Assembly: GCA_001695595.3 (NCBI GenBank) | Contig: MBPM02000004.1 | Span: forward strand, 2,108,001 to 2,172,000 | Direction: 5' to 3' | Origin: Plasmopara viticola | Lineage: Eukaryota; Oomycota; Peronosporomycetes; Peronosporales; Peronosporaceae | Length of the DNA: 64,000 nt | Shown here: piece by piece, positions 12,282 through 24,047 of the stretch | How the letters are laid out: the number at the start of each line of letters is the position of its first letter | How positions within the stretch are numbered: the first letter of the stretch is position 1 | Notes under the pieces: model-generated | Told to the model about the DNA's origin: nothing | The model's input: only the letters and a program-made list of their open reading frames with translations | Database searches by the model: none | Program-made: the position numbers and the translations under genes

Positions 12282-12409
12282 ACGCGTTATTGAGGTCAGC
12301 AAGCTGTAGCTCTTGTGATCATCGCTTCTCCCTCACATCAGAATTCGCTCTGTACCGCCAGTAGCCGTCCAACTACACCCGTGCAATACTTTGACTGCTT
12401 AAGGCAACC

Positions 12410-13453
12410 ATGGATCAACAACTTTCACCTATTGCTATCAGCGGCTACAACATTAGCGACATATTCAACCTGCCCGCTACAATGGACCTGCTGGATGACG
12501 AAGATTTTGAAAGCACGATGATGATGTTGGACAGCGCGGTTTTCCGGAGGGAAGACCCGGACAATTTGGAGTTGCACCTTTCTGGACTAAGTGACGCATT
12601 TCACTCACAAAACTCAGAGTCGCCTCTCGCCTCCAGTGGACACCAAATGATGAGTGAAACCAGGCAAGTTCTTTCAGTGGGTGTCAGTTCGTACTTGCGA
12701 CCCGATATGAAAGTAGAAAGCAGCGGCGAGACTCCTGTCGGTGCTGATGTATACATTAAACAGGAGCGCAATGTACCTGGCTACTTGTCAACTGTAGACT
12801 CCCGCTCTTGTGAATCGTGGGCTGACTATGGCGGTCCACGCTCAGGACGCCTTTGGTCTTCCGTTCAGCCATTAAGCCGTTCCATAAGCCCCTATACAAT
12901 TTCAGTCACTCCTAGCCGTGTAAATCCGATACCGCCAAATCTTTTGCATACAGGCCTGATGCCACTGTCCCCACCAACGTATCGTATGGTTGCCGACACT
13001 TTACTCTCTCCAACAGTATCATCTGTATTATCTACAAAATCGAAGAGCACGCGACGGGCAAAACAGTGCATAGCAGAAGGGTGCTCACGTAGGGCACAGT
13101 CAAACAATCGGTGTAAGACTCACGGTGGTGGAGCGCGATGTCAAGTGGAGAATTGTGGCAAGAGCTCACAAGGTGGGGGTCTATGTCGGGCTCATGGAGG
13201 CGGCAAAAAATGTCGCGTCCCCGGATGCTCTAAAGGTACCCAGCGTCTTGGTTTGTGTTACCTGCACGGGGGCATTCGTCGCTGCATTATGGATGGCTGT
13301 AAGAAAAAAGACCGTGGTAATGGGTACTGCATCTCGCACGGAGGTGGCCGGCGATGTGAGGCTGGTAACTGCAATCGGTCCGTACGCAAGGGTAATCACT
13401 GTCAAATACACCAAGGTATGCCCGACGACATCGCCTTCCGGAACAGTTATTAA
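12410..13453 (+). CDS. WRKY19-like protein with five CxxxxC-x9-CxxH zinc-cluster repeats
   Basis: A 347-residue, probably nuclear protein. The N-terminal 60 residues are acidic (DLLDDEDFES), the middle (60-215) is Ser/Pro-rich, and a basic patch (KSKSTRRAK) precedes the array. From residue 220 to 334 a unit C-x4-C-x9-C-x2-H, ending HGGG.+C, repeats five times at an exact 24-residue period (first Cys at 220, 244, 268, 292, 316). Proteins of this kind are common in oomycetes and are annotated as 'WRKY transcription factor 19-like', although no WRKYGQK heptad is present here. DNA or protein binding is inferred from the metal-ligand pattern. The ATG sits in a good context (aaccATGg). An AATAAA at 13509 fits polyadenylation. 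It is convergent with the App1-like gene. Confidence 0.85.
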   Translation: MDQQLSPIAISGYNISDIFNLPATMDLLDDEDFESTMMMLDSAVFRREDPDNLELHLSGLSDAFHSQNSESPLASSGHQMMSETRQVLSVGVSSYLRPDMKVESSGETPVGADVYIKQERNVPGYLSTVDSRSCESWADYGGPRSGRLWSSVQPLSRSISPYTISVTPSRVNPIPPNLLHTGLMPLSPPTYRMVADTLLSPTVSSVLSTKSKSTRRAKQCIAEGCSRRAQSNNRCKTHGGGARCQVENCGKSSQGGGLCRAHGGGKKCRVPGCSKGTQRLGLCYLHGGIRRCIMDGCKKKDRGNGYCISHGGGRRCEAGNCNRSVRKGNHCQIHQGMPDDIAFRNSY

Positions 13454-13646
13454 TATATAGTACTGCAGTAGTATGTAGAATAATACTTTTGAGAACTTTG
13501 TGCTTTACAATAAAAACGTGGCGTATTGGCATGTAAAATATCAAAAAAAAGTTAAAAATTCAGGAAAACAGTGTCGTCGCTCAAAAATTGCATTTTTCCA
13601 TTTAAGTATCTTCATATGTACTTGTCATCGATCAGAAGAAATTGGT

Positions 13647-16600
13647 TTACATAACGACGCAGCCCGTTGAGCTATTCTTGACCGATCCGGTGCGCACGAT
13701 GCTGCCTTCAGTAATGTAGGCTGAAATGTGGCTATGGCCTTCGGCATCCCAGTCTAGTGCCACGCGGTAGTAGCCATCGTGAGGACGGTGCTGCATCACT
13801 AAGCCCGAACCAAAAGGAGTCATAACCACATCGCCACGACAAGCTTTGATTGCTCCGATCACACTGGATGGGTGCAGGTATGCCCGAGCTTGAGCCGATG
13901 TCAACCCGAGCCTAAGAACTACCACGTGCACACCGTCCTTCTCTCGCACGTCCTCCAGCACCCCTGATCCGTAAATTGTATCAACTGGCTGCCCCACTAC
14001 ACCACGCACAGGTCGTCGAAGGCTACTCACACGAAAGTATCCGTACATTCCTTGCAAGCTCACCATGTATATGTCGTCGACGCGACGGTGTATGCAAACG
14101 ACACCTTCCCCGAAAGGAGTTGTTACAAGAGATCCTTTTGTGAATAAAGTTTCCACCAAAGTCGGACATGCTTTCCCCACAGAAACATTTTCGTCGTTTC
14201 CGGACAGTAAGTACCCGAGCGGATTCTTTACCAGCAATTCAAGTGTGTTGCGTCTTCCAGGCGGGTGTGCCATTAGAATCTCTTTACTCTCCGTGGCTTG
14301 GACATACGCCACAATATTACTGCAATTTGGGTCTACAAGAGTTGCTTTTAGGCAGCCATGGTATGGCTTGCTCATGCTTGTGTTGGCCAATCCGAAAGCA
14401 GTCTCAATGTAACGTTTGACGCCTACCTCATTTGCGTAGGGGTCTCTAATTTTTTGCGTCAAAGCGCGGGTCGAGAAGCCGTATCTAAACATCTGGAAAA
14501 ATCCTCCACTTCCTGGAAGTGCTGGAACCTTTTTTTCAACTGAAACCGTATCAGAGGCGAATGCGAGCGCTGGTACACCTTTGACAGCTCGAGCAACAAG
14601 ATCGATAGAGTCTTTTGTAAGATAAGCCATCACATGATGTCCCGCCGTCAGAGCCCAGTCAGTCAGCTCAACTGCATATACCTCATCCGCTACTCGATAG
14701 CTCCTGACAATACCCTTGCCATATGGTGTACTTACCTGAGAGCCAATCGGAACAGGCCCTACGGGTAACGCGGTCGCATTTCTGATGGAACCCAATCGAA
14801 GCATCGAAAGAAAGCTTCGAGGTGGGGATACAGGTGACAGCTGCAGGTACCGCTCCTGCACGAATACGCTAGTCTGCGATGGTTCTTTACCACTTCGAGT
14901 TCTGGTGTCACTGTGAAACAATCGTAGCTCGTAAATGCGATCTACATCACGAAAATGAACAACGACACCACGCCCAAAAGGTGAATCAACGACCACAGCC
15001 ACAGCAAACAATGGTTTGGATCCAGATCCACCAGGGACAAACGTGATTAGTTTCTTTGTAATAAACCCGATTCCAGAACGCACGCCGGCAAACATTCGCG
15101 GTGACGTCTGATCACTTGTAGCATAATTTCTTAAAAATTCATCATCGACAGGGTGCAGCGAATTAGCATTCAAAAAGGCCGTTATGTGTAGCATTGTCTG
15201 GTCACCAGGAATGGATACCGCATAGATGTTATCTTCAGCGCGGTAAGACATCACACGACCGATACCAAAAAGAGTTTTCACTATGGAGTGTGATGCAAAT
15301 ATTCGAGCAGGAGGCGAGCGATAAAACTTGACGTAACTCAACGAGCTCCTGGAAAGGCTCAAGGATTCCAAACTTGCGTAGGTTCTCAGACTGTCTTCCG
15401 GTAAAAATGCTTGCACACGTTTTTTGCGTGCTAATGGTGGCCAGTCTGTCAAGTCTACGTGATAAATGCCATCAATCCCGCTATATTTACGAACTATGCC
15501 ACGTCCAATTGGCGTACAAACGACAGCATTCAATGCAAACACTTGAGGCTTCACCACCAAAGCTGAGGGCTCAAATCTTCTTAATAAGTATGCATTTGCG
15601 GTGCCAAGATCCCGATTTAATAAGAGCCTTGCACGTTCACGACTTTGCGAAGTGAGCCATGATTGAATAGCCTCAAATGAATGGCTAGCGTTATCGCAGA
15701 TCTTCTTCAGCCCGCTCAAACGAATCATTTTCATACAGAAAGCTTCGACTGCTGCACCCACGTACGTATCAAAAAAGAAAATGTTCATCTTACGCCAGCG
15801 CACCAAGTCTTCTTTCGAATGATAATTAAACATTTTTTCCATAGGCTGCACGCGCTGGAAAAAGCCTGCTTCTAATGCATCAGGTCCAAACTTTTCCACA
15901 ATAAGTTCTGCGGCACGGACATCACCTTGACCGTTGTCACCGACAAATACGTGCTTAAATTCTGGGTAAAGCTGGTAAAACTCGCGAAAGTTTTCAAACT
16001 TCTTCTGTGCCATAGGCTCCAGGTCACCTTGCCACATGAAAGCTCGACCTGACGTCAAGTTGCCGGCAAGCAGCGTGGGAAGCGTATGCATTCCCATCTT
16101 TTCGTGCAAGGCCGCAAATTTGGCGTAAGATTTTTTCTCAGATACATCCTTGTATACATGTGGTCGAGCAGAGATGAAGACCAGGTTACCTACTCGGTCG
16201 TCTGTCCAATCATCCGGTCCCACCGTGCCCATATCTAATTCACGATAAAAAGGAAGCACTCCCGGGTACAAAGTATGCCGAGGAAAGCGCGTGTCCAGAC
16301 CTGCTGGGTATCGGCCACCTGAAGAATACAGTGTATCGTCCACATCACTAAGCACCTTCCGCCATGCCTGCTGCTTGCGATTTCGACCTCGTTTTGTCCC
16401 CAATCGCGAATGCGCAATTTGTACACTAGCTTCGCGCTGTATGTGGCTTAATATGTCAGTACGAATAATCGGGTCCCGAAGATCGTTAAAAACTAGCTTG
16501 TGCATACTATGAAAGTCACCTTTTGCATCCGTGTACGTCTTCAAGTTGCTTAAATCGTCGCCCTGCGTCTTTAAAATGATATTGCGCACCCATTTTTGCG

Positions 16601-17522
16601 CCATGGGGTGAGCGCTAATCTTCATCACCATTAAAGCGTCTAGAACCACGGCTCGGGACATGACGGACAAATCTGCGAGACGTGTCGTACATAACAAGTC
16701 AAGTATCAATGTGCGACTTTGGTCCTCGCGCACATTCGAGTGGTCCTTCACTTTATAAAACAGCAGTGCGAGTTGAATGTTGTTTAAAATGTAATTCAAC
16801 TCGTCCCTCCCCGCTCCTGCAAGAATCCGGTAGATTTTAAGCTCCCGTCGCTTCACTTCGGCAAAGTTAATCATGTTGTTTATAGTACTGGGTAAATAAT
16901 GACGGTCGATGCGACTCACGCACTCCATGACTAGAAGAGTCTTCTCTTCTGCTGTGGCCTTGTACTTGAATAAATTATGGGAGAATTGTCTTGAGGCTTC
17001 CTTGAGTTTCGGGCGGCGACTAATCTCTTGTCTGTGCAAGAATCTGTCGAAAAAATGCACGCTCATCGTAAAGAGAAACACGAGCACCAAGCCAAGCGTC
17101 GAGTTCCACTGGCCAACGGCAAGCGGTGAGTCCTTCACGTAAAGCACCGCAGCGCTAAACATGAAGGCGGTGCCGGTCCAAAAGCGGTTTTCAAATTCCT
17201 GGGCGTCGTGCCAACGCCACTTGGAAGACTCAGTGGACAGATAGAGTCCAATCACATACATGATGCCAATCCACGACGCACATAGGAGTGGTGCGTAGGC
17301 AAAGAAGGCCATGACCACGAGTGCAAGGAGTACGCCAAGGAAAATCAGACCCACCAACACTAGTGCACTGTTGGACGCTTCACTCTTTTTCTTTATTTTG
17401 ACAGCTTTGCGCGCTGATGGCAATTTTGCCGGCGAGGAAACTGGTGCGGTCCGCAGTGACAGTGGCGAGGACGATTTAGAAATATTTACCCGGTTCACGT
17501 GCGTCTGCATCGTTAAAGCCAT
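13647..17522 (-). CDS. Membrane protein with App1/DUF2183 phosphatidate phosphatase domain, seven beta-type repeats and a CaaX end
   Basis: A 1291-residue single-exon frame starting at ATG. Residues 51-160 contain hydrophobic segments (about 52-75, 77-96, 115-129, 140-158), so the N-terminus is membrane-bound. Residues about 385-545 form a HAD-like DUF2183 domain as in yeast App1, with SDVDDTLYSS (DxDxT nucleophile motif at 393-397), the SARPHVYKD segment and GDNGQGD at 528-534. The C-terminal half carries seven related units of about 45 residues, pattern TPfGxGxV...R..DxxYxVxL...AYL..DSI, at about 666, 747, 843, 929, 1132, 1178 and 1231, resembling SH3/Tudor-like beta barrels. The protein ends in CVVM, a good CaaX box. 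Yeast App1 (about 590 residues) dephosphorylates phosphatidate and works with endocytic actin. A lipid phosphatase role here is inferred from the motif; the function of the repeats is unknown. Confidence 0.85.
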   Translation of the reverse strand: MALTMQTHVNRVNISKSSSPLSLRTAPVSSPAKLPSARKAVKIKKKSEASNSALVLVGLIFLGVLLALVVMAFFAYAPLLCASWIGIMYVIGLYLSTESSKWRWHDAQEFENRFWTGTAFMFSAAVLYVKDSPLAVGQWNSTLGLVLVFLFTMSVHFFDRFLHRQEISRRPKLKEASRQFSHNLFKYKATAEEKTLLVMECVSRIDRHYLPSTINNMINFAEVKRRELKIYRILAGAGRDELNYILNNIQLALLFYKVKDHSNVREDQSRTLILDLLCTTRLADLSVMSRAVVLDALMVMKISAHPMAQKWVRNIILKTQGDDLSNLKTYTDAKGDFHSMHKLVFNDLRDPIIRTDILSHIQREASVQIAHSRLGTKRGRNRKQQAWRKVLSDVDDTLYSSGGRYPAGLDTRFPRHTLYPGVLPFYRELDMGTVGPDDWTDDRVGNLVFISARPHVYKDVSEKKSYAKFAALHEKMGMHTLPTLLAGNLTSGRAFMWQGDLEPMAQKKFENFREFYQLYPEFKHVFVGDNGQGDVRAAELIVEKFGPDALEAGFFQRVQPMEKMFNYHSKEDLVRWRKMNIFFFDTYVGAAVEAFCMKMIRLSGLKKICDNASHSFEAIQSWLTSQSRERARLLLNRDLGTANAYLLRRFEPSALVVKPQVFALNAVVCTPIGRGIVRKYSGIDGIYHVDLTDWPPLARKKRVQAFLPEDSLRTYASLESLSLSRSSLSYVKFYRSPPARIFASHSIVKTLFGIGRVMSYRAEDNIYAVSIPGDQTMLHITAFLNANSLHPVDDEFLRNYATSDQTSPRMFAGVRSGIGFITKKLITFVPGGSGSKPLFAVAVVVDSPFGRGVVVHFRDVDRIYELRLFHSDTRTRSGKEPSQTSVFVQERYLQLSPVSPPRSFLSMLRLGSIRNATALPVGPVPIGSQVSTPYGKGIVRSYRVADEVYAVELTDWALTAGHHVMAYLTKDSIDLVARAVKGVPALAFASDTVSVEKKVPALPGSGGFFQMFRYGFSTRALTQKIRDPYANEVGVKRYIETAFGLANTSMSKPYHGCLKATLVDPNCSNIVAYVQATESKEILMAHPPGRRNTLELLVKNPLGYLLSGNDENVSVGKACPTLVETLFTKGSLVTTPFGEGVVCIHRRVDDIYMVSLQGMYGYFRVSSLRRPVRGVVGQPVDTIYGSGVLEDVREKDGVHVVVLRLGLTSAQARAYLHPSSVIGAIKACRGDVVMTPFGSGLVMQHRPHDGYYRVALDWDAEGHSHISAYITEGSIVRTGSVKNSSTGCVVM

Positions 17523-19862
17523 GAGATCTAATCCAGCAGCAAAGCAAAGTCAGGCAAATACGAATGCCTCGTTGTTGGAATGCTCAGGTACAGAGTCCAA
17601 TCGACAATATCTAGCGGTAAAATGCGCGCTTTTCGGAGGACACGACGGAACTTTTGTCGCGTTGAAATAAATTTTCTTTTACACAAAGTCGAAGATTCAA
17701 CCAAGCTGGGTATTTGTATTCTACATTTCCTGTCCGATGTGGGACAGTCATTGGGACAATGCATTTTGGTGCGACAGAACCGATGAAGTTCAGAACATTA
17801 TTGTAAAATTCATGTAAAAACCAAAAGTTTCCAGCAGGACGCTCTTGATCCTTTGTTGTCTCTTTAAGACGTGAATGCTGGCCGCAGACGCTAAAATAAG
17901 CGAGCGGAACCCCTTTATATGGACTGACGAGGGGTGCTGATAGCTATCATTATGGGCCGCTGGGGCGTCCAGCCCACCCAAATGTTACACACCCTTCTGG
18001 GTGCGACAGTGTGTCCATTTTAATAAGCTATCGTTGACTACTTTTAATTGGCCATGAATACAGTCATCTTGACCTGTTCTAACTGGCGTCTCAGTATCTG
18101 AAGCCGTCATATCCTTTAATCTTAAATACTTGTACCGGATTCGCCTTGCTTTCTTGCAAAATAGAAAGCGTGAGAGATGGCGGGACAAAAAGCCCGCGTG
18201 AAGAGTTGCTCTCAGCTATCGCTTCTCGCGATCCAGAGCAAAAGCACACTGATGAGGTGGTGCCACGAGTGAGCTCGTCCACCCAAATAAATGAGTGCGA
18301 ACGCCACGTGTACTTGATCCCACGTGGTCATGGTCACCTTTCTGGAAAAGAAACGGATTGAGGCAAAACCATAGGTCGCGACAGCTATGGCAGAGTTGAG
18401 CGCGCGCTTTTTTTCGTCTTAGATGAGGCTTGGAGCATCGCCATTCTATAAGCACTATTACATATGAAAGCGGGCACGAAAAATCACTTTACCACATTGA
18501 CTGATTTTCGCGGCGGCGTCGTGATATGCAGCGAGAAATAGGCATCATAAATAAGCGGTATAAATTTATTGATATCGGATGATGATTTGCTTAGCAAGGA
18601 GGTATGTTTGGGAAGATCTAACACCGTTGTACAATCGTTTCATTTTCTAAATTTGTTCTTAACCACTGTGCACAAAATTAACACGTATGTGTGAATGTAT
18701 CTTTCGATGAAGCTTTAAAAAGAGATCTTTGGCTGACGGTGTACGTGAGTGTAACTAATCTCCACAAAAAACATGGAAATCGGCGCGTAACTTGCTAGGT
18801 TATTTATATGCTTACACTAATTTGGCAAACATCTCGGGGGGGGGCTGTTGACAATTCAATGAAGAAAGGAAATGACAACATTGTGGCTGCTGACACAAGG
18901 TAGTCCAAATTCCTTTAGGATTACACAAATGCAAGTTTTACGTAGCTCTATACTTACCGATGGCTCTTTCGATCAATGTCAGTGTGACTTGGAAGTACTA
19001 ACAAAACGTTTAAACAATTAAGAGTTCTACCAAGTTGCTGTTTATAATGTATTGGGTCTGAATGATGATTAAAAGCAAGGAGGCGAGCTAATCCTATCAA
19101 TATATTGTAACCCAAAATCAGATACATTAATTTTTCTTTCTCACTTTGTCCGAAGTTTATATGTTAGTCTCAAGTATTAACAATTCTATCTTTTCTCTGC
19201 TGAGATTAACAAGCCAACTTCTACGAAGTGCAATAAGTTTTCTGTATTGATATTACAAAAGTAAGATGAAAAGAATTTGAGCCTCTTGATACGGCATGTT
19301 GATGCGTGAGGCATGCTATTGACAGAAAAGTTTGTCGTTAAAAGCCACGAATGAAGCACAACATGCTGCGCAAGGTGTTCTCGCGCACACAGACGAAATT
19401 TTTGGAATTTTCTCACTCGTCAACGACTTTTTGTGCTTAGAAAAAACCGAGTTTAATGATTATGCTGACGATAGACCAAAAATGGAAGTAGTACTTACAC
19501 GAACACTCATTCATAAAAATGTCGCTTACTAACATGACCGGGTGTACGCTGTACGGCGCACTGGATTAAGAGGCTTCAATTAGAGACGAATGGACAAGTC
19601 AGCTATACGGCTTCTATCGGACACGATGAAAGAAGTCGAACAAGCTCCTCATGGATGTAACACGCCTAGCATAAGGATGTGGGAGTAGTTAGTTGTGTAT
19701 GAGGGACCCCGCGACGCTTAGCTGTTCGGTCACACGATTATTTCAACCATACAGACCTTTTACGAATTCATATACAATATACAAATATAGCCGCTTTATA
19801 GAAGATCAGTCGGCGAAGTCTGTTACGGTCACCTAAGCGGCGATTTTGAGGTCACGAGCACT

Positions 19863-20420
19863 ATGCAAACATCGACAGCTGCGCTCCCAAAGGAAAAGAA
19901 GGAAGCAGCTGTGATGTTCAGGAACTCCGAGAAAAAAGAAGCCGCTTGGCTTGCACCACTTTCTTACATTTCCTGTGCAATTGACCACTTGCACAATTGG
20001 AGTGCTGCCTCGCAAAACTTCTGTCCGATAGACTCAAAAAGTACACTATATTGTGCCGAAGGAGCCAACTTTATGATCCTCTCATACCTTAAAAAAACTC
20101 TTCACCAGGCTTTTATTCTGGCTTTGCCGGAAAGGTCAAAGTCATGGAGTGTTGTTTGCAACGCTTCCGATCATGCCATCAGTTGCGCGCTAATGCCAAC
20201 TTGATTCAGACGAACAAACTCGCTTCGGTCCAGGTGGCTCGAGAAGGTGGCTCGGGACGGCTCCCTCGTGTATAAGAAGCAATTTTCACCATACATTACG
20301 CACAAGTAAAGCTCTAAACTGCTTTTTCTAGGCTTTAAGTCCTTTGTGCTCTTTGTGTCCAATCTGACCATGTAACCTTGATGGTGAATCCTAAATGTCT
20401 TAAATAATGTCAAGATGGTA
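19863..20420 (+). mobile_element. Decayed Ty3/gypsy reverse transcriptase / RNase H fragment
   Basis: The frame ending at 20204 contains LKKTLHQAFILALPERSK and then VVCNASDHAISCALM. This corresponds to the gypsy junction pattern 'Lk..l..aPvLalPdfskpF.v.cDASdfAiGcaLmQ', with the DAS motif eroded to NAS. Past the stop, a plus-strand reading near 20320-20370 shows a LLFLGFKSFVLFV-like stretch that fits 'yLlGskpFvvyTDH'. Stops interrupt it, so it is a relic. Its boundaries are approximate and no LTR was recognised. Confidence 0.5.
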
Positions 20421-23400
20421 AATCTTTTTTAAGAATTTTACGTTCGTATCAAACACAAGCTTGACAATCTCAATTTGCTTGCTGATGCGCTTTTGTGCAG
20501 GCTAGATTATGAGCTTGTCCACGTAATCAGAGGTTAAAGCTATTTTTACTAAAGCTTCTTGATATAAAACTGATGCCAGCTCAAGGCAATAATGCAGTCT
20601 ATATCGCAGGCGAAAAAGTCAAATTTAAGCGATTAGCCACTCGATAGCGATTGCAGCCGCATTGCCATGTGCCTGCTCCTGAGCCGGTAGATATACGATG
20701 AAGACTTACAATACGATATTTATCGGGAGGCACATGATGCTTCGATAAGCAGCTTCTCCAACCGCGACTATATGTTAACCTGATCTTCACAATGAATCAG
20801 TGTAGGCAGCTGCGTGAGAACCAGTGAGACCTGACAGGAAATGAAACACGCGACCAACAATTTGTCTCCACTATAAATACATCTAACACTGGCAGGTTAA
20901 TAAAAGCCCTGAAGCCTTGACTATGTCTCGGGTTTGTCGGAGGTCAGACGCAAAAAGTATTGTTCATGTGCCGCCCAAGCAACATGGTGCATTTTGCCGT
21001 GTATCTTCTGGAATAACCGAGGAACAAACCTCAGGCTTCTTCGATACAGGTAAATAAATGTTGTGGCTTTCCAAGCACAAAGATTTTCTGACAAAATCTC
21101 GTGAAGTATTGCTGCGTTTTGGCATGTGATGCTTCAACAAACGGAAACAAAGTTGCTGATGGCTACGTCAAACTATTTATGGAATGATAGTCAAACGGAA
21201 TGGTCAAAGCTGAGTAGCTTGGATTTCGTCAAGGTTCATAGCTCCGACAGCTCCAAGATTGCGGAACGCTACCGTGATGCACTGGACACTATAACTGCAC
21301 TTATCCTCATTGATATGATTCTTTCCCCGCCACAGAGACGCTCGTGACAGGCAAACTAGAGCGCACCTGCCGTGACACAATAGACACTTGAATTGTCAGT
21401 TTTCCGCATGAACATGGTCTATCGTCGGCCACAGAGTCGAATATAACACCCAGATATCGATTTCGCACCGCATACGCCTTCTTTTCAAGCGAAGATGCTC
21501 TTCTCTATTTGTTTTAAGCTCCTACGTCTACTACTAGCGTAGAATTATTGTGCTCTCTTCGTGACTCTGTGAAAGCTTTTCGATTGCCAGTCAAACTGGA
21601 ACTAGCTTATTTCTGCTACTCTCTCTTGGACCACCAGTCCACCTACTTTTGTTGACGGCAATCATTTGCCAGCGTGCAAACTTTTGCGACGAGTCAGAGT
21701 ATTTCTACCTTCATACACTTGCGTGTACAACCAGCAATCCAATGCTCAATTTTGAAAGGGACAAGCGCTCTGAAGCTATATTCTTTTTCATTAATCGATC
21801 GCCTATCGCGAGAGCTGATGTGTCACCCAGATTACCCCAAGCCTATCGGTGACTAGCTTCTTTCTGGCCATGATAGCGCACCTTCTGGCAGGGAACCACT
21901 AGGACACGACGAAGGCTTACCTAAAACGAACCAATTGCTTTTATTTACCACAGCCAAAACAACAAAATATTTCAGCTGGCAACATCCACATTCGATGAAA
22001 CTAGATCCGATCCATGGACACTATTACGCCGAGTCATAAGCGTCGACGAACTGCCCCCTGCTCCATTCTCGAGAAACGAACCAGATTGTGTTTGTGATTT
22101 ACCTAAATAGCGATTTGGATTGCCACGGTAGTCAATGCTGCTTGCTTTATAGGGGGATGAGTGTATGCAAGGAAGGCCTATCCTAAGGCCGGCGATGAAT
22201 ACAGTGACCTTGACCTTTTCGGAAATTGCCCCTCAGTAGTAAAGGCCGTCAACTCCGTACATAATGACGCCTTTAATATTTGCTGGAAAAATGCGTTAGC
22301 ACTTGCGTGCTCAAAGTTTGCATAAAGAAACGCTGCTCTCAGCTTTGTCATCATGAATTCCACGACTCAGTGTACTCCGATGAAGTTGTATCACGGATGA
22401 GTGCACAACTAAGTTTTGACCTCTCAATTGTTAGAGACCAAATGCTACGACCACCTGATTTGCCGTGATCAAGACCGCCTTGGTGGCTGTGCAACCCTTT
22501 CTTATTCGAGAAAAATGTTCACATCTTCTTTTGTCTTTTTTTCGCTTTTTTAGATGCTGGTACCAGATCTGTATGAGCTCAAGAGCATTGTCTTGCTTGT
22601 AGAGCATGAATGCCGTGGCACGTTTCAGCTAGTTGACAGCAGGAAGGAAGGCCCGTAGAGGCCAATCAGTCTTCTGAGCACTGCGAATTGGGCGTCCGAC
22701 GGATGCGGTGGGGTTGTTGTATCAATCTCGAAAATCTTGCTAGATTTTGGGTAGACAATAGATTTGCACGGGCGCAGCATTAATTACACAATACGGGTGA
22801 GAGTGATGCGGGTCGAACAGATTTTTTTGTTTTGCCTTGATGAGGTGTGCAGGAAACTCTACGGTCTTCCGGTGTACGACCACGTGCGTAAAAAAATGTA
22901 GTTTAGACAGTATATTAATTTAATATTTCATACCTCGAATTCCTTAATAACTTTATATTTAACTTTCGGTATACCTAAGTAGGCAAAGCGATTTGAAAAA
23001 ATGGAATAGCAGGAAGCACATACTTTGTGTTATGTAGATATTGATTCTTGCTCTTTCTTCACTAGAAGCTTTGGTCGTCTATTTTTAATTCGTGTAACTT
23101 ACGAAAATAAATCAAACCGGCGCAAATTTCGATATGCATCCGAGTCGAAGGAGACTTATAGATTAATTTCACCAGAACATTTTAAGCTTTCCACTCGATA
23201 AATTTGAGTCAGAGAGGTTCAGTGTACATAAAGAACAAAAGTTTAAGCGCTGTTACCTTGACAATGGCCTGTTGGTGAGCATTTATTGCGTAAATGGGCT
23301 TGGCACAATGCAAAATCAGCGCTAATATGTTTTTCGTCTACTATCAGTGTTTGATCCCGATTGCATATCTCGATGTGACATTTCCGGGTGTTTCTTCGAA

Positions 23401-24047
23401 CATTTAACGAATTTCACTCAGTGGACACTAAAAATTCGCGCTTTTTGCTCATTCTACGTCTTCCACGCCCTGAGTTGCCTATGCACGGGGGCGTTTTGTG
23501 GTGCGAGTAGCTATCCCCAAACTGACTGGGTATAGCTAGAAAAATCGATCTTTAAGCCGATCAGAGGCCAGTATTAGGGAGCCTATAGTAGAGCGGAAGA
23601 CTGTAAATGAAACCTTGTTGCAAAACTTGCCGCAACTCAGGCCAGACATATAATACTTTACATCAGCTAAGTAGCGTCAGCAACTAAGGTAAGCACTGCA
23701 ACGTAGTTTCAACTACAACTTCGAGTGCAGTAAAGCAAATAAGATACCTTTGCCTTGGCATGGTGGCCTGATAAGCAATACGGCGAAGCAAATACTGCCA
23801 CTAGACGAATTACTGTGGCCAAAATGAAAGATAATTATTTGTAATTCATAACAATTTACAGAAAAAGAAGCAAGCTGTCTCAGTACGTGAGCGATTATTG
23901 TCGTGTCGGCTCTGCCATGGCCCTTTCAATAATTTACCTAGCGCAGTCTTTGCAATGTGTATTTATCACTTAAGTAAACTTCTCAAATATCTGATGCTAA
24001 ACTGCATACAGCTTTCGAAGACTTTTGCTTCCCACCATTTATTGAGC

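Larger units (their letters stand above)
5696..12409. other. Gene-poor, repeat-decayed region
   Basis: About 6.7 kb upstream of the WRKY19-like gene without a convincing host gene. It is AT-rich with stops in all frames. The only recognisable coding trace is the gypsy RNase H remnant at 8400-8609. The longest ATG-started frame (minus, 10113-10538, 141 codons) has a random-looking composition. The last 130 bp belong to the promoter and leader of the downstream gene. Confidence 0.5.

Noticed and set aside
12068..12364. 98-codon plus-strand frame upstream of the WRKY19-like gene
   Set aside because: It ends before the real ATG, has no motif, lies in the likely promoter/leader, and no splice signals connect it in phase.
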